Assembly: GCA_028599075.1 (NCBI GenBank)
Contig: JAQRMW010000245.1
Location: 1 to 41,234 of the forward strand
Direction of reading: 5' to 3'
Source: Urechidicola sp.
Lineage (GTDB): Bacteria; Bacteroidota; Bacteroidia; Flavobacteriales; Flavobacteriaceae
DNA: 41,234 bases
In this document: piece by piece, positions 32,963-40,525 of the stretch
Layout: each line of letters opens with the position of its first letter
How positions within the stretch are numbered: the first letter of the stretch is position 1
The notes under the pieces: generated by a model
Told to the model about the DNA's origin: nothing
The model's database searches: none
Seen by the model: only the letters and a program-made list of their open reading frames with translations
Made by a program: the position numbers and the translations under genes

Positions 32963-34234
32963 ATGTATCAATCAGTAAGTGCAGAAGAAGCAGTAAAAGT
33001 TATAAAGTCTAATAGCAGAGTCTATATTCAGGCTGCTGCTGCAGCACCTCAAATTTTAATAAATGCGATGACCAATCGTCATGAAGAACTCAAAAACGTA
33101 GAGGTTTGTCAGTTGCATACCGAAGGTGAAGCACCTTATGCAAATCCTGATTTGCGAGAGAGTTTTCATGTGAATTCTTTTTTTGTAGGAAAGAATGTTA
33201 GACATACGTTGGCAGCTGGTAATGGTTCATATACACCTGTTTTTTTAGGAGAGCTACCTTTATTGTTTAAACGAAATATTGTCAATTTAGATGTGGCGCT
33301 AATTCATGTTTCTGTTCCAGATCGTCATGGGTATTGCTCATTAGGTGTTTCTGTAGAAGCAACTTTAGCAGCAATAGATAATGCTACTTATGTTATTGCA
33401 CAGGTGAACTCTCAAATGCCAAGAACACATGGAGATGGTATAATTCACATCACAGAGATTGATTTATTTGTTGAGCATGATTCGCCTATACCGACACATA
33501 TTATGTCAGAGCCAACAGCTACCGAACAGAAAATAGGTGATTATGTTGCAAGCTTAATTGAGGATAGAAGCACATTGCAAATGGGTATTGGTTCAATCCC
33601 AAATGCTGTTTTAACAAAACTGACAAATCATAAAGACCTCGGTTTACATACCGAAATGTTTTCTGATGGAGTCATTGATTTGATTTTGAAGGATGTTATA
33701 AATGGAAATTATAAAGGAGTTAACCCAGGGCGTTCCTTAGCAACTTTTTTAATGGGATCTAAAAGACTGTATGATTATGTAGATGACAATCCTTTTATTG
33801 ATATGCGCGCTTCAGATTATTCAAATGATGTTTCTATTATTAGACAAAACCCTAGAATGGTAGCAATTAATTCGGCTATTGAAGTGGATTTAAGTGGGCA
33901 AGTTTGTGCAGATTCAATAGGTACAAAAGTGTTTTCAGGTGTTGGTGGACAAATGGATTTTATTAGAGGAGCCTCTTTAAGTGAAGGGGGGAGAGCAATT
34001 ATTGCATTACCATCTGTAACTAGAAAAGGAATTAGTAGAATTGTACCTAGTTTAAACCCTGGTGCAGGAGTTGTTACAACGCGAGCGCATGCACATTATA
34101 TAGTAACTGAATATGGTATTGCAAATTTATATGGTAAGACCATTAAAGACCGGGTAAAAGCATTGGTGTCTATTGCTCACCCCGATCATAGAGAGGATAT
34201 TGACAAGGAATATTTTGAATTGACAAGAGGTTAG
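32963..34234 (+). CDS. Acetyl-CoA hydrolase/transferase family protein
   Basis: 423-residue cytoplasmic CoA-transferase of the Cat1/4-hydroxybutyrate CoA-transferase type. It moves CoA between acetyl-CoA and another acid, or hydrolyses it. Motifs: SVPDRHGYCSLG (CoA region), QMGIGSIPNAV (glycine loop), HTEMFSDGVIDL with Glu231 as probable covalent Glu, GVGGQMDFIRGA, and the C-terminal TEYGIANLYGKT. Exact substrate pair unknown. The stop lies 3 nt from a repeat doublet. Confidence 0.88.
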   Translation: MYQSVSAEEAVKVIKSNSRVYIQAAAAAPQILINAMTNRHEELKNVEVCQLHTEGEAPYANPDLRESFHVNSFFVGKNVRHTLAAGNGSYTPVFLGELPLLFKRNIVNLDVALIHVSVPDRHGYCSLGVSVEATLAAIDNATYVIAQVNSQMPRTHGDGIIHITEIDLFVEHDSPIPTHIMSEPTATEQKIGDYVASLIEDRSTLQMGIGSIPNAVLTKLTNHKDLGLHTEMFSDGVIDLILKDVINGNYKGVNPGRSLATFLMGSKRLYDYVDDNPFIDMRASDYSNDVSIIRQNPRMVAINSAIEVDLSGQVCADSIGTKVFSGVGGQMDFIRGASLSEGGRAIIALPSVTRKGISRIVPSLNPGAGVVTTRAHAHYIVTEYGIANLYGKTIKDRVKALVSIAHPDHREDIDKEYFELTRG

Positions 34235-34237
34235 ATT

Positions 34238-34341
34238 GTCTTTGCGAAGTAAATTGAAAATTTACTGTGGCAATCTCATAATGTTCATAACAATCAATAA
34301 ACAGATCGCCACGTTGTTCGTCCCTCTCGCCTCGCGAAGAC
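34238..34341. repeat. REPIN-like inverted doublet, copy 5
   Basis: Left half: GTCTTTGCGAAG, hairpin GTAAATT-GAA-AATTTAC, then TGTGGCAATCTCAT. The right half, read on the minus strand, starts GTCTTCGCGAGG and ends CGTGGCGATCTG. Begins 3 nt after the CoA-transferase stop. Closely matches copy 7. Confidence 0.75.
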
Positions 34342-34759
34342 GTTTTGCGAAGGCAATTAAGTAATCTTATTTTAAATTTGTAAAGCAGTATTGCATCGTT
34401 CTATTATTTTAACATTCTCATGTTCAGTCACTTAAAATTGCTGTTAATTAGATATTTGAGTAAAATATTCTTAATTATTTAAAAATAATGTTAAAATATT
34501 TTTTGATTCAAGTTTTTTTTTTATAAGTTTAACCTCGAAAAAGAGAATAATTGCTGTGGGGTTTCATTCCTTTTAAATTTATCAAATCAATAATAATTAT
34601 GAACAAATTAAAAATTTGCCCTATGAAATAGCTATGCCTAAAAATAGAGAAAGCCGCTACTAGGTAACGGCTTCTCAGTAAAAAAACGTAATCGCAAAAT
34701 TAAGTTAAATTTACAATGCAAATCTAGAAAATTTTTGTGTTGTAATAAAATTATTAACA
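34342..34759. other. 418-base AT-rich gap with one hairpin
   Basis: No gene recognised. A 10-codon ORF starts at about 34599. An imperfect hairpin lies at 34645-34676 (AAGCCG / CGGCTT core with flanking GAGA/TCTC and inner TAC/GTA). It is not followed by a T-run, so a regulatory RNA fold for the downstream lipoprotein gene is more likely than a terminator. Confidence 0.4.
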
Positions 34760-35892
34760 ATGAAAAATTTTAAAATTTACAGCTCTTTTGCTGTAGCAAT
34801 CAGTATGATATTTTTCTTTTCATGCACAACCGAAGACGATTTTCAATCGCAAAACACAGAAGCTCCTACTGAAGGTAGTTTGGCTTCTGGAATTCAATTA
34901 TTAGAATATACAAATTCTTATGCCAGAGGTGGAGATGGCTCTAACAGCTTATTAGTGTTTAGCGACCTTGCTACTTTTACAGCACTGTTGCAACATTAGA
35001 AGCAAATGTAGAGGCTCATGATGATGCCTTTTTAGCCTTATGGCCTAATAAAACAGCAGATGAATTGCACGCTAAAGAGCAGGCAATTGGTTTTGATACT
35101 TACAAGCCTTTAACCGATTTTGAAACCTTGTATAACTTTACAAACTCTATGCGTAAAGACCATAAAGTGGCTGAAGATGATTGGTTAAACAAACCAGATT
35201 TAATTGAAGCTAATGACCCTGACAAATTTTTTTATGAATTAGACAAAGAAGAGATGACCGTGCTAAATAATATAGGTGCTGTAAAAATAGGAACTTCTAT
35301 TTTTAAAGTATTTGATGGTGGTGTTGCAGAAATTACAGATGGAGACATTTTTACCTTAAATCGTATTGCCTATTATTTGTGTGAAGACTTTGCAAATGAA
35401 ACAGGAAGCAATGTGGTAATTTATGGCGGCTGCACAACAACTGGCGGGGGTGGCAATGGTGGCGGTGGAAACAACCCACCAGCAGCTTCTTGTTTTTCTG
35501 ATGAAAGAGATGTAACTTCATGGAATACAGCTACAAGACGAAAAATGAAAGGTATTGTAAAAGCAGTATATCACCCACTATGGGGTGTAAAACTAAAATC
35601 TAGAACTAAGTTTTATAAAAAAGTTGGCTGGGTGTGGTTTTTACACCGCTCTGATTTAACCGCTACTTTAGATGGTACGGTTGACTATAATGGTGACAGC
35701 AATTGTGGTGATGATTTTCTTACTCTTGATGAAACCGTTGATTTCACCTTTAGGGCTAATAAAAAAAGAGCCAAATTTGTATATGGTGGTGGCAATTATT
35801 GGGCAGACCAAAAATTTTTGGTAGAAAACAATCACCTAAAAGGAGTGCATAAACAAGATGCAAACAGACGCGAACAGTATTTAAACGATTAA
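34760..35892 (+). pseudogene. Secreted lipoprotein, interrupted by a one-base frameshift
   Basis: The first part starts at ATG 34760 with a lipoprotein signal (lipobox FFFSC) and runs to a stop at 34997-34999. The second frame is open from about 34963 to 35892 and has no good start of its own (first option is TTG at 35065). The two join well if one A is restored near 34984: FTA then TVATLEANVEAHDDAF. The joined protein would be about 376 residues, with a Gly/Asn-rich linker (GGGGNGGGGNN) between an N-terminal domain and a Cys-containing C-terminal domain. Family not recognised. A one-base loss in GCAACTG could be a real mutation or a sequencing error. Confidence 0.75.
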
Positions 35893-35902
35893 TATAATTT
35901 TT

Positions 35903-36685
35903 ATGAAGCATTTGATAAATTTTAAAACAGCTATAAGCCTAGTGTTTATAGTTGTTTTTTTTACAGAATTACACGCACAAGAAAAACCAACAGATTTTTT
36001 AAAAGAGTATTTTCTAGTAGGTGCTTTTGGGCAGTTCACTCGTAATTTAGAGGGAGAAGTAATTAAGGAAGACCCAACAATAAATTATCACTTAGCAACT
36101 TATTCTTCAGTTCAGTTTGGACTGGTTGTAAATGTCTATCAAACCCAATATTTTAATTTTAAAACAGGCATAATAGTTAAGCCTAAAAAAGAGAGAGAAG
36201 AATTTAACTTTACCAAAGAACAAACAGGATCTGAATTTGAATATTCATATTGGACGGAATTGAGTGGTGATGATACTATGTGGTCGGTACCATTAATTGC
36301 TGAATATATAGTACCCCTTTCTAAACGAATAAAATGGATGGTTGCTCCTAGCTTAACTCTTTCTTTCTATCAAGATTTTGGTGGGTATGGTATCCATTCA
36401 CGAGGGCCAACACCACCTGCAACAATTTTGACTTTTAATGATGACCGTTCAGAGCAATGGTTTCATACAAGTGCAGAAATAAGTACAGGGTTTTATTTTT
36501 TGTTTAAGCACTTTATGTTACAACCAGAAATTAGGTATAGTAAAAGTTTTAGCACCTTAAAAAGCGGGAGTTATGTTACAGAAAATTATAGAACAGAACC
36601 AAACAGCTCTACAGGTACTTTTACACAAAGTGGAGATTATTGGGGTGTTTCGTTAACGGTGTATATTAAAAAGAAACGAAAATAA
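35903..36685 (+). CDS. Outer-membrane beta-barrel-like protein (tandem paralogue 1)
   Basis: 260 residues. Signal peptide (ending TELHAQ), then EKPTDFLKEYFLVGAFGQF and repeated amphipathic strands rich in Tyr/Phe (YQTQYFNFKTGIIVKPK; STGFYFLFKHFMLQPEIRYS), ending GVSLTVYIKKKRK. The strand pattern fits a small barrel of the PorT/OMP_b-brl_2 kind; an N-terminal STxxF-type tail is absent. Starts 10 nt after the frameshifted lipoprotein, so they probably share a transcript. The next gene is a close copy. Confidence 0.75.
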   Translation: MKHLINFKTAISLVFIVVFFTELHAQEKPTDFLKEYFLVGAFGQFTRNLEGEVIKEDPTINYHLATYSSVQFGLVVNVYQTQYFNFKTGIIVKPKKEREEFNFTKEQTGSEFEYSYWTELSGDDTMWSVPLIAEYIVPLSKRIKWMVAPSLTLSFYQDFGGYGIHSRGPTPPATILTFNDDRSEQWFHTSAEISTGFYFLFKHFMLQPEIRYSKSFSTLKSGSYVTENYRTEPNSSTGTFTQSGDYWGVSLTVYIKKKRK

Positions 36686-36689
36686 CATT

Positions 36690-36757
36690 GTCTTTCCCGT
36701 GAAAACGGGAATCTAAACTAAACTTGTAAAATGGATCCTCACTTTCGTGAGGAAGAC
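36690..36757. repeat. REPIN-like inverted doublet, copy 6
   Basis: Left half: GTCTTT, hairpin CCCGT-GAAA-ACGGG (36696-36709), then AATCTAAAC. Right half read on the minus strand: GTCTTC, hairpin CTCAC-GAAA-GTGAG, then GATCC. Starts 4 nt after the stop of paralogue 1 and separates the tandem genes. Confidence 0.7.
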
Positions 36758-36780
36758 AGTAATTAAAAAGAGGCAAAAAA

Positions 36781-37572
36781 TTGAGAGTTATTAAAGCCAA
36801 AAATTTTGCAAAGAAAACGATGTTTGTGCTTATAGTTGTTTTTTCTATAAACATACAAGCACAAGAAAAACCCACAGATTTTTTAAAAGACTATTTTTTA
36901 GTAGGTGCTTTTGGGCAGTACACAAATAACTTAAAAGGGAATGTAGTTAAAGAAGATCCAACTGTTAACTTTGAAGTTGCATCTTATATTACCCCACAGT
37001 TTGGAGTAGTAGTGAATGTCTATCAAACCCAACATTTTAATTTTAAAACAGGGTTGATAATTAAACCCAAGGTTGATAAGTTCAACTATAATTTTACAAA
37101 AGAACAAACTGGAGCAGATCATGATGTTTCCTATTGGGCTAGCTCTAGTGGTGATGATAATATGTGGTCAGTACCACTAATTGCAGAATATATAGTACCT
37201 ATTTCTAAACGAGTAAAATGGATGATAGCACCAAGCTTCACCATGTCTTTCTATCAATTTTTTGGAGGATATGGCATTGAAGGCTTTGGACCACCACCAA
37301 CGGCAAAAATTACAGAAACAGATGATGACCGTTCAGAGCAATGGTTTCATACAAGTGCAGAGATTAGTACAGGTTTTTATTTTTTGTTTAAGCATTTTAT
37401 GTTACAACCAGAGTTTAGATATAGCAAAAGTTTTAATACCTTAAAAAGTGGTAGTTATGTTACAGAAAATTATAGAACAGAACCGAGTAGCTCAACGGGT
37501 ACTTTTACACAAAGTGGAGATTATTGGGGTGTTTCGTTAACGGTGTATATTAAAAAGAAACGAAAAAAGTAA
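36781..37572 (+). CDS. Outer-membrane beta-barrel-like protein (tandem paralogue 2)
   Basis: 263 residues if it starts at TTG 36781; this gives a basic n-region (RVIKAKNFAKK) before the hydrophobic core, as in paralogue 1. The ATG at 36820 would remove that n-region and is less likely to give a working signal. The mature part is very like paralogue 1 (EKPTDFLKDYFLVGAFGQY; MVTEN-type end VTENYRTEPSSSTGTF), with the highest similarity at the C-terminus. Function unknown; a surface beta-barrel is probable. Confidence 0.75.
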   Translation: MRVIKAKNFAKKTMFVLIVVFSINIQAQEKPTDFLKDYFLVGAFGQYTNNLKGNVVKEDPTVNFEVASYITPQFGVVVNVYQTQHFNFKTGLIIKPKVDKFNYNFTKEQTGADHDVSYWASSSGDDNMWSVPLIAEYIVPISKRVKWMIAPSFTMSFYQFFGGYGIEGFGPPPTAKITETDDDRSEQWFHTSAEISTGFYFLFKHFMLQPEFRYSKSFNTLKSGSYVTENYRTEPSSSTGTFTQSGDYWGVSLTVYIKKKRKK

Positions 37573-37588
37573 ATATAATTTTAGATTT

Positions 37589-37700
37589 GTCTTTGCGAAG
37601 TTAATTATACAAATTAACTGTGGCAATCTCATAATGTCAGTTGCAGTTTATTAAGAGACCTCTACGTTGTTCTTTCCTCTCGCATCGATAAGTCGAAAGA
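37589..37700. repeat. REPIN-like inverted doublet, copy 7
   Basis: Left half: GTCTTTGCGAAG, hairpin GTTAATT-ATACA-AATTAAC, then TGTGGCAATCTCAT. The right half is degenerate: on the minus strand it keeps GCGAGAGG...AACAACGTAGAGGTCTC. The left end is 16 nt after the paralogue 2 stop; the right end is 2 nt before the gpmI stop. Confidence 0.7.
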
Positions 37701-37702
37701 TG

Positions 37703-39220
37703 TTAAATCAACGAATGTCTTGTCATCGCTTTTGGTTGTTTAACCCCCATTAATTTTAAAATGGTTGGAGCTAAATCTGCTAAGACACCATCATTTATTT
37801 TCTTTAAACCCTTGTCTATCATAATGATTGGAACCGGATTCGTGGTATGTGCTGTATGGGGTGTTCCATCTGGATTAATCATTGTTTCACAATTACCATG
37901 ATCGGCAATTAATAAGGTTGTATAATCATTTTCTAAGGCAGTTGTAACCACATCTTTCACACAAACATCTACGGCTTCACATGCTTTGATAGCAGCTTCC
38001 ATAACACCGGTATGCCCAACCATATCGCCATTTGCAAAGTTTAAACAAACAAAATCAACATCACCTTTATTAAGTTCTGGTACTAAAGCATCACGCAATT
38101 CGTAGGCGCTCATTTCTGGTTTTAAATCATACGTAGCAACTTTTGGAGAATTTCTTAAGATGCGTGTTTCACCTTCAAAAGGCTCTTCTTGCCCACCAGA
38201 AAAGAAAAACGTCACATGCGGGTATTTCTCTGTTTCGGCAATTCTGATTTGCTTTTTATTATTTTTTGATAAGACCTCACCTAAGGTTTCAGTTAAATTA
38301 TCTTTGGTATATATAATTTTGATGCCTTTAAAAGTTTCATCGTAATTAGTCATGGTTACATAATACAAATTGAGTTTATGAGTATTTTGTTCATGATGAC
38401 TGTTTTGACTTAACATATCGGTTAATTCACGCCCTCTATCGGTTCTGAAATTAAAAAAGATAACCACATCATCCTCTTTAATAGTTGCTAAAGGCTGACT
38501 ATTTTTATCAGTTACAATAATTGGTTTGATAAATTCATCAGTAATAGCAGTATCATAACTTTGCTGTATTGCATTTACAGCATTTGTTGTTTTTGAACCT
38601 ATTCCGTTTACCAAAGCATCATAGGCTAGCTTAACACGTTCCCAGCGATTATCACGATCCATAGCGTAATATCTACCAGTGACAGATGCTATTTTTGTTG
38701 GAGTATTTGCCATATGAGTTTCTAACTCTGCAATAAAACCTTTCCCAGATTTAGGATCTACATCACGACCATCAGTAAAAGCATGTACAAAAGATTGCTG
38801 TACACCAAAATCATTTGCAGCATCGGCTAATCCTTTAAGATGGTTTATGTGAGAATGAACACCACCATCACTCACCAACCCTAAAAAATGAACAGGCTTA
38901 TTGTTGTTTTTAGCGTACTTAAAAGCATCAACCAAAACTTGTTCTTTAGCCAAGGTGTTATCTTTAACTGCCATGTTTATTTTTGCCAAATCTTGATATA
39001 CAATTCTGCCAGCACCTAAATTCATGTGACCCACTTCGCTGTTTCCCATCTGCCCATCAGGTAAACCAACATTTAATCCGTCTGTTCTTAAAGCAGCATT
39101 TGGGTAGTCATTATAAAGAGAGTCAATAAACGGAGTTTGAGCATTGTCGATTGCAGAAACTTTAGGATCGGGAGATGTTCCCCATCCATCTAAAATCATC
39201 AAGATTACTTTTTTATTCAT
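37703..39220 (-). CDS. gpmI: 2,3-bisphosphoglycerate-independent phosphoglycerate mutase
   Basis: 505 residues from the ATG at 39218-39220. Interconverts 3- and 2-phosphoglycerate in glycolysis/gluconeogenesis, with two Mn2+ ions. Catalytic Ser61 lies in QMGNSEVGH; Asp11 (LDGWG) and the later ADHGNCE and TAHTTNPVP carry metal ligands. Substrate-binding GRYYAMDRDNRW is intact. An in-frame TTG start at 39248 was rejected, since it overlaps the promoter box CAAAAATA. Confidence 0.96.
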   Translation of the reverse strand: MNKKVILMILDGWGTSPDPKVSAIDNAQTPFIDSLYNDYPNAALRTDGLNVGLPDGQMGNSEVGHMNLGAGRIVYQDLAKINMAVKDNTLAKEQVLVDAFKYAKNNNKPVHFLGLVSDGGVHSHINHLKGLADAANDFGVQQSFVHAFTDGRDVDPKSGKGFIAELETHMANTPTKIASVTGRYYAMDRDNRWERVKLAYDALVNGIGSKTTNAVNAIQQSYDTAITDEFIKPIIVTDKNSQPLATIKEDDVVIFFNFRTDRGRELTDMLSQNSHHEQNTHKLNLYYVTMTNYDETFKGIKIIYTKDNLTETLGEVLSKNNKKQIRIAETEKYPHVTFFFSGGQEEPFEGETRILRNSPKVATYDLKPEMSAYELRDALVPELNKGDVDFVCLNFANGDMVGHTGVMEAAIKACEAVDVCVKDVVTTALENDYTTLLIADHGNCETMINPDGTPHTAHTTNPVPIIMIDKGLKKINDGVLADLAPTILKLMGVKQPKAMTRHSLI

Positions 39221-39247
39221 GTTAATTTCTGATTGAAATGTGTTTTG

Positions 39248-39255
39248 CAAAAATA
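39248..39255 (-). promoter_or_regulatory. Candidate -7 box for gpmI
   Basis: TATTTTTG on the minus strand, 27 nt before the ATG; decides the start. Confidence 0.45.
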
Positions 39256-39380
39256 CAAAACGACTTGTAACTACCTCTTTAAATATTGCCGAAAAGGTTT
39301 TAGGATAATTTAATCTAAAAAGGGTAAAATAATATTTATGTTAAAATAACTTCAATTTAGATGAATTTAACATAACGAAA

Positions 39381-39410
39381 GTTAAACTCTGTTAAACAGT
39401 GTTAAACCCT
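39381..39410 (+). promoter_or_regulatory. Three GTTAAAC repeats at 10-bp period
   Basis: GTTAAAC begins at 39381, 39391 and 39401, exactly one helical turn apart, in the divergent gap between gpmI and the ankyrin gene. Looks like an array of binding sites on one face of the DNA. Confidence 0.5.
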
Positions 39411-39473
39411 GTAACGGAGTAGTGATTGTGAGCGTCTTTTAAACAAATACTAATTATAAAAACATTTATTATC

Positions 39474-39941
39474 ATGAAAAATTTATTATTAACATCGTTA
39501 TTAGTTGTAGCAGTTGTATTTAATTCTTTTGCTACAAACAACAAAACCAATCCAACGAACGAAACATCAACAACTGTTGAAACAGTATCGTCTGACAACA
39601 CAAGCACAGAAGCATTGACTTTGACAACCGAAAGCTTAAATTATTACAATGTGATTAGACATTTAAAAACTGATTCTTTTGTAAAGTTGATTCAGTTAAA
39701 TGATTACAATGCGGTTAGAAACTTAATTTTAGCCGGAGCAGAGATTAACAAAAAATCTATTGGAATGACTCCTTTAATGTATGCTGCACGTCAAAATAAA
39801 GTGGCTATTGTTAAGTTGCTTTTAGAGGAAGGTGCAAAAGTAGACTCTCAATCTCAATATGGACTTACAGCTTTAGATTATGCACAAAGGTCACATGCAA
39901 CAGAGAGCTATTATTTAATTAAGAATGCAATGGAAATTTAA
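39474..39941 (+). CDS. Secreted ankyrin-repeat protein
   Basis: 155 residues. Signal peptide (MKNLLLTSLLVVAVVFNSFA), a Thr/Asn-rich linker (about 20-55), then about three ankyrin repeats: DYNAVRNLILAGAEINKKS, GMTPLMYAARQNKVAIVKLL and GLTALDYAQRSHATESYYLI (the first is degenerate). Probably a periplasmic or surface protein-binding module; partner unknown. The three phased GTTAAAC repeats lie 64 nt or more upstream. Confidence 0.85.
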   Translation: MKNLLLTSLLVVAVVFNSFATNNKTNPTNETSTTVETVSSDNTSTEALTLTTESLNYYNVIRHLKTDSFVKLIQLNDYNAVRNLILAGAEINKKSIGMTPLMYAARQNKVAIVKLLLEEGAKVDSQSQYGLTALDYAQRSHATESYYLIKNAMEI

Positions 39942-39964
39942 GAAACATGGAAAGCCAATAAAAT

Positions 39965-39995
39965 AAAGTGGTTGCAATGGCAGGCACTTTTTTTT
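39965..39995 (+). terminator. Terminator of the ankyrin gene
   Basis: Stem AAAGTG (39965-39970) / CACTTT (39985-39990) with inner TGC/GCA, then a T-run. Confidence 0.65.
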
Positions 39996-40100
39996 ATGCC
40001 AAAATTTTCTTTTCATCTAATACTATAACTTTATCTTGTTTCACAATAACCAAATTACTCTAATTGATAAAAATAATTTTAATGTTAAGAGAAAAGATTA

Positions 40101-40116
40101 ATGTAACTTATGTAAC
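40101..40116 (+). promoter_or_regulatory. Tandem ATGTAAC motif upstream of the rhodanese
   Basis: ATGTAAC at 40101-40107 and again at 40110-40116 (9-bp period), in the -22 to -37 region relative to the -7 box, where an activator or repressor could touch RNA polymerase. Confidence 0.3.
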
Positions 40117-40137
40117 ATGGGTTGAAGAAATCTTTAT

Positions 40138-40145
40138 TACTTTTG
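40138..40145 (+). promoter_or_regulatory. Candidate -7 box for the rhodanese gene
   Basis: TACTTTTG, 18 nt before the ATG at 40164; rules out the upstream TTG at 40122. Confidence 0.5.
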
Positions 40146-40163
40146 CCGAAATTTAATTTTGAT

Positions 40164-40478
40164 ATGGGGATTTTAAGTTTGTTTAAAAAGAAGAGTAGTA
40201 TGAATGGCAAAATACAAGAGTATTTAAATAATGGAGCAGTTGTAATTGATGTAAGAACTGTAGGTGAGTTTAGTATGGGTAATGTTGATGGATCATTGAA
40301 CATTGTATTAGATACGATTCCGACAAGAGTAGAAGAACTTAAAAAATTAGGAGATCAACTAATAGCTGTTTGTAGATCTGGTGCTAGAAGTGGTACTGCT
40401 GCTGACTTCTTAAGCGATCAAGGATTAGATGTAATCAATGGAGGACCTTGGCAAAATGTTGCACAGTTTGTAAAATAA
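40164..40478 (+). CDS. Rhodanese-like sulfurtransferase
   Basis: 104 residues, a single rhodanese domain with VIDVRTVGEFSMGNVDGSLNI (substrate loop; cut here) and the active-site loop AVCRSGARSG with catalytic Cys70. Moves sulfane sulfur or handles persulfide in the cytoplasm. The start at 40164 follows a promoter box; an internal ATG at 40200 is a second choice. The 1-20 region is basic (ILSLFKKKSSMNGK) and could touch the membrane. Stands alone between a terminator and a convergent membrane-protein gene. Confidence 0.88.
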   Translation: MGILSLFKKKSSMNGKIQEYLNNGAVVIDVRTVGEFSMGNVDGSLNIVLDTIPTRVEELKKLGDQLIAVCRSGARSGTAADFLSDQGLDVINGGPWQNVAQFVK

Positions 40479-40525
40479 AGATTTATAATATATATTTATA
40501 GAAAGGGGGCATTGTTCCTCTTTTT

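Noticed and set aside
34960-35000. Programmed -1 frameshifting in the lipoprotein gene
   Set aside because: No slippery heptamer or clear downstream pseudoknot at the joint; a simple base loss in an AA pair is enough.
35065-35892. Separate gene starting at TTG 35065
   Set aside because: The same frame is open about 100 nt further upstream with sequence that continues the preceding lipoprotein; a frameshift explains it better.
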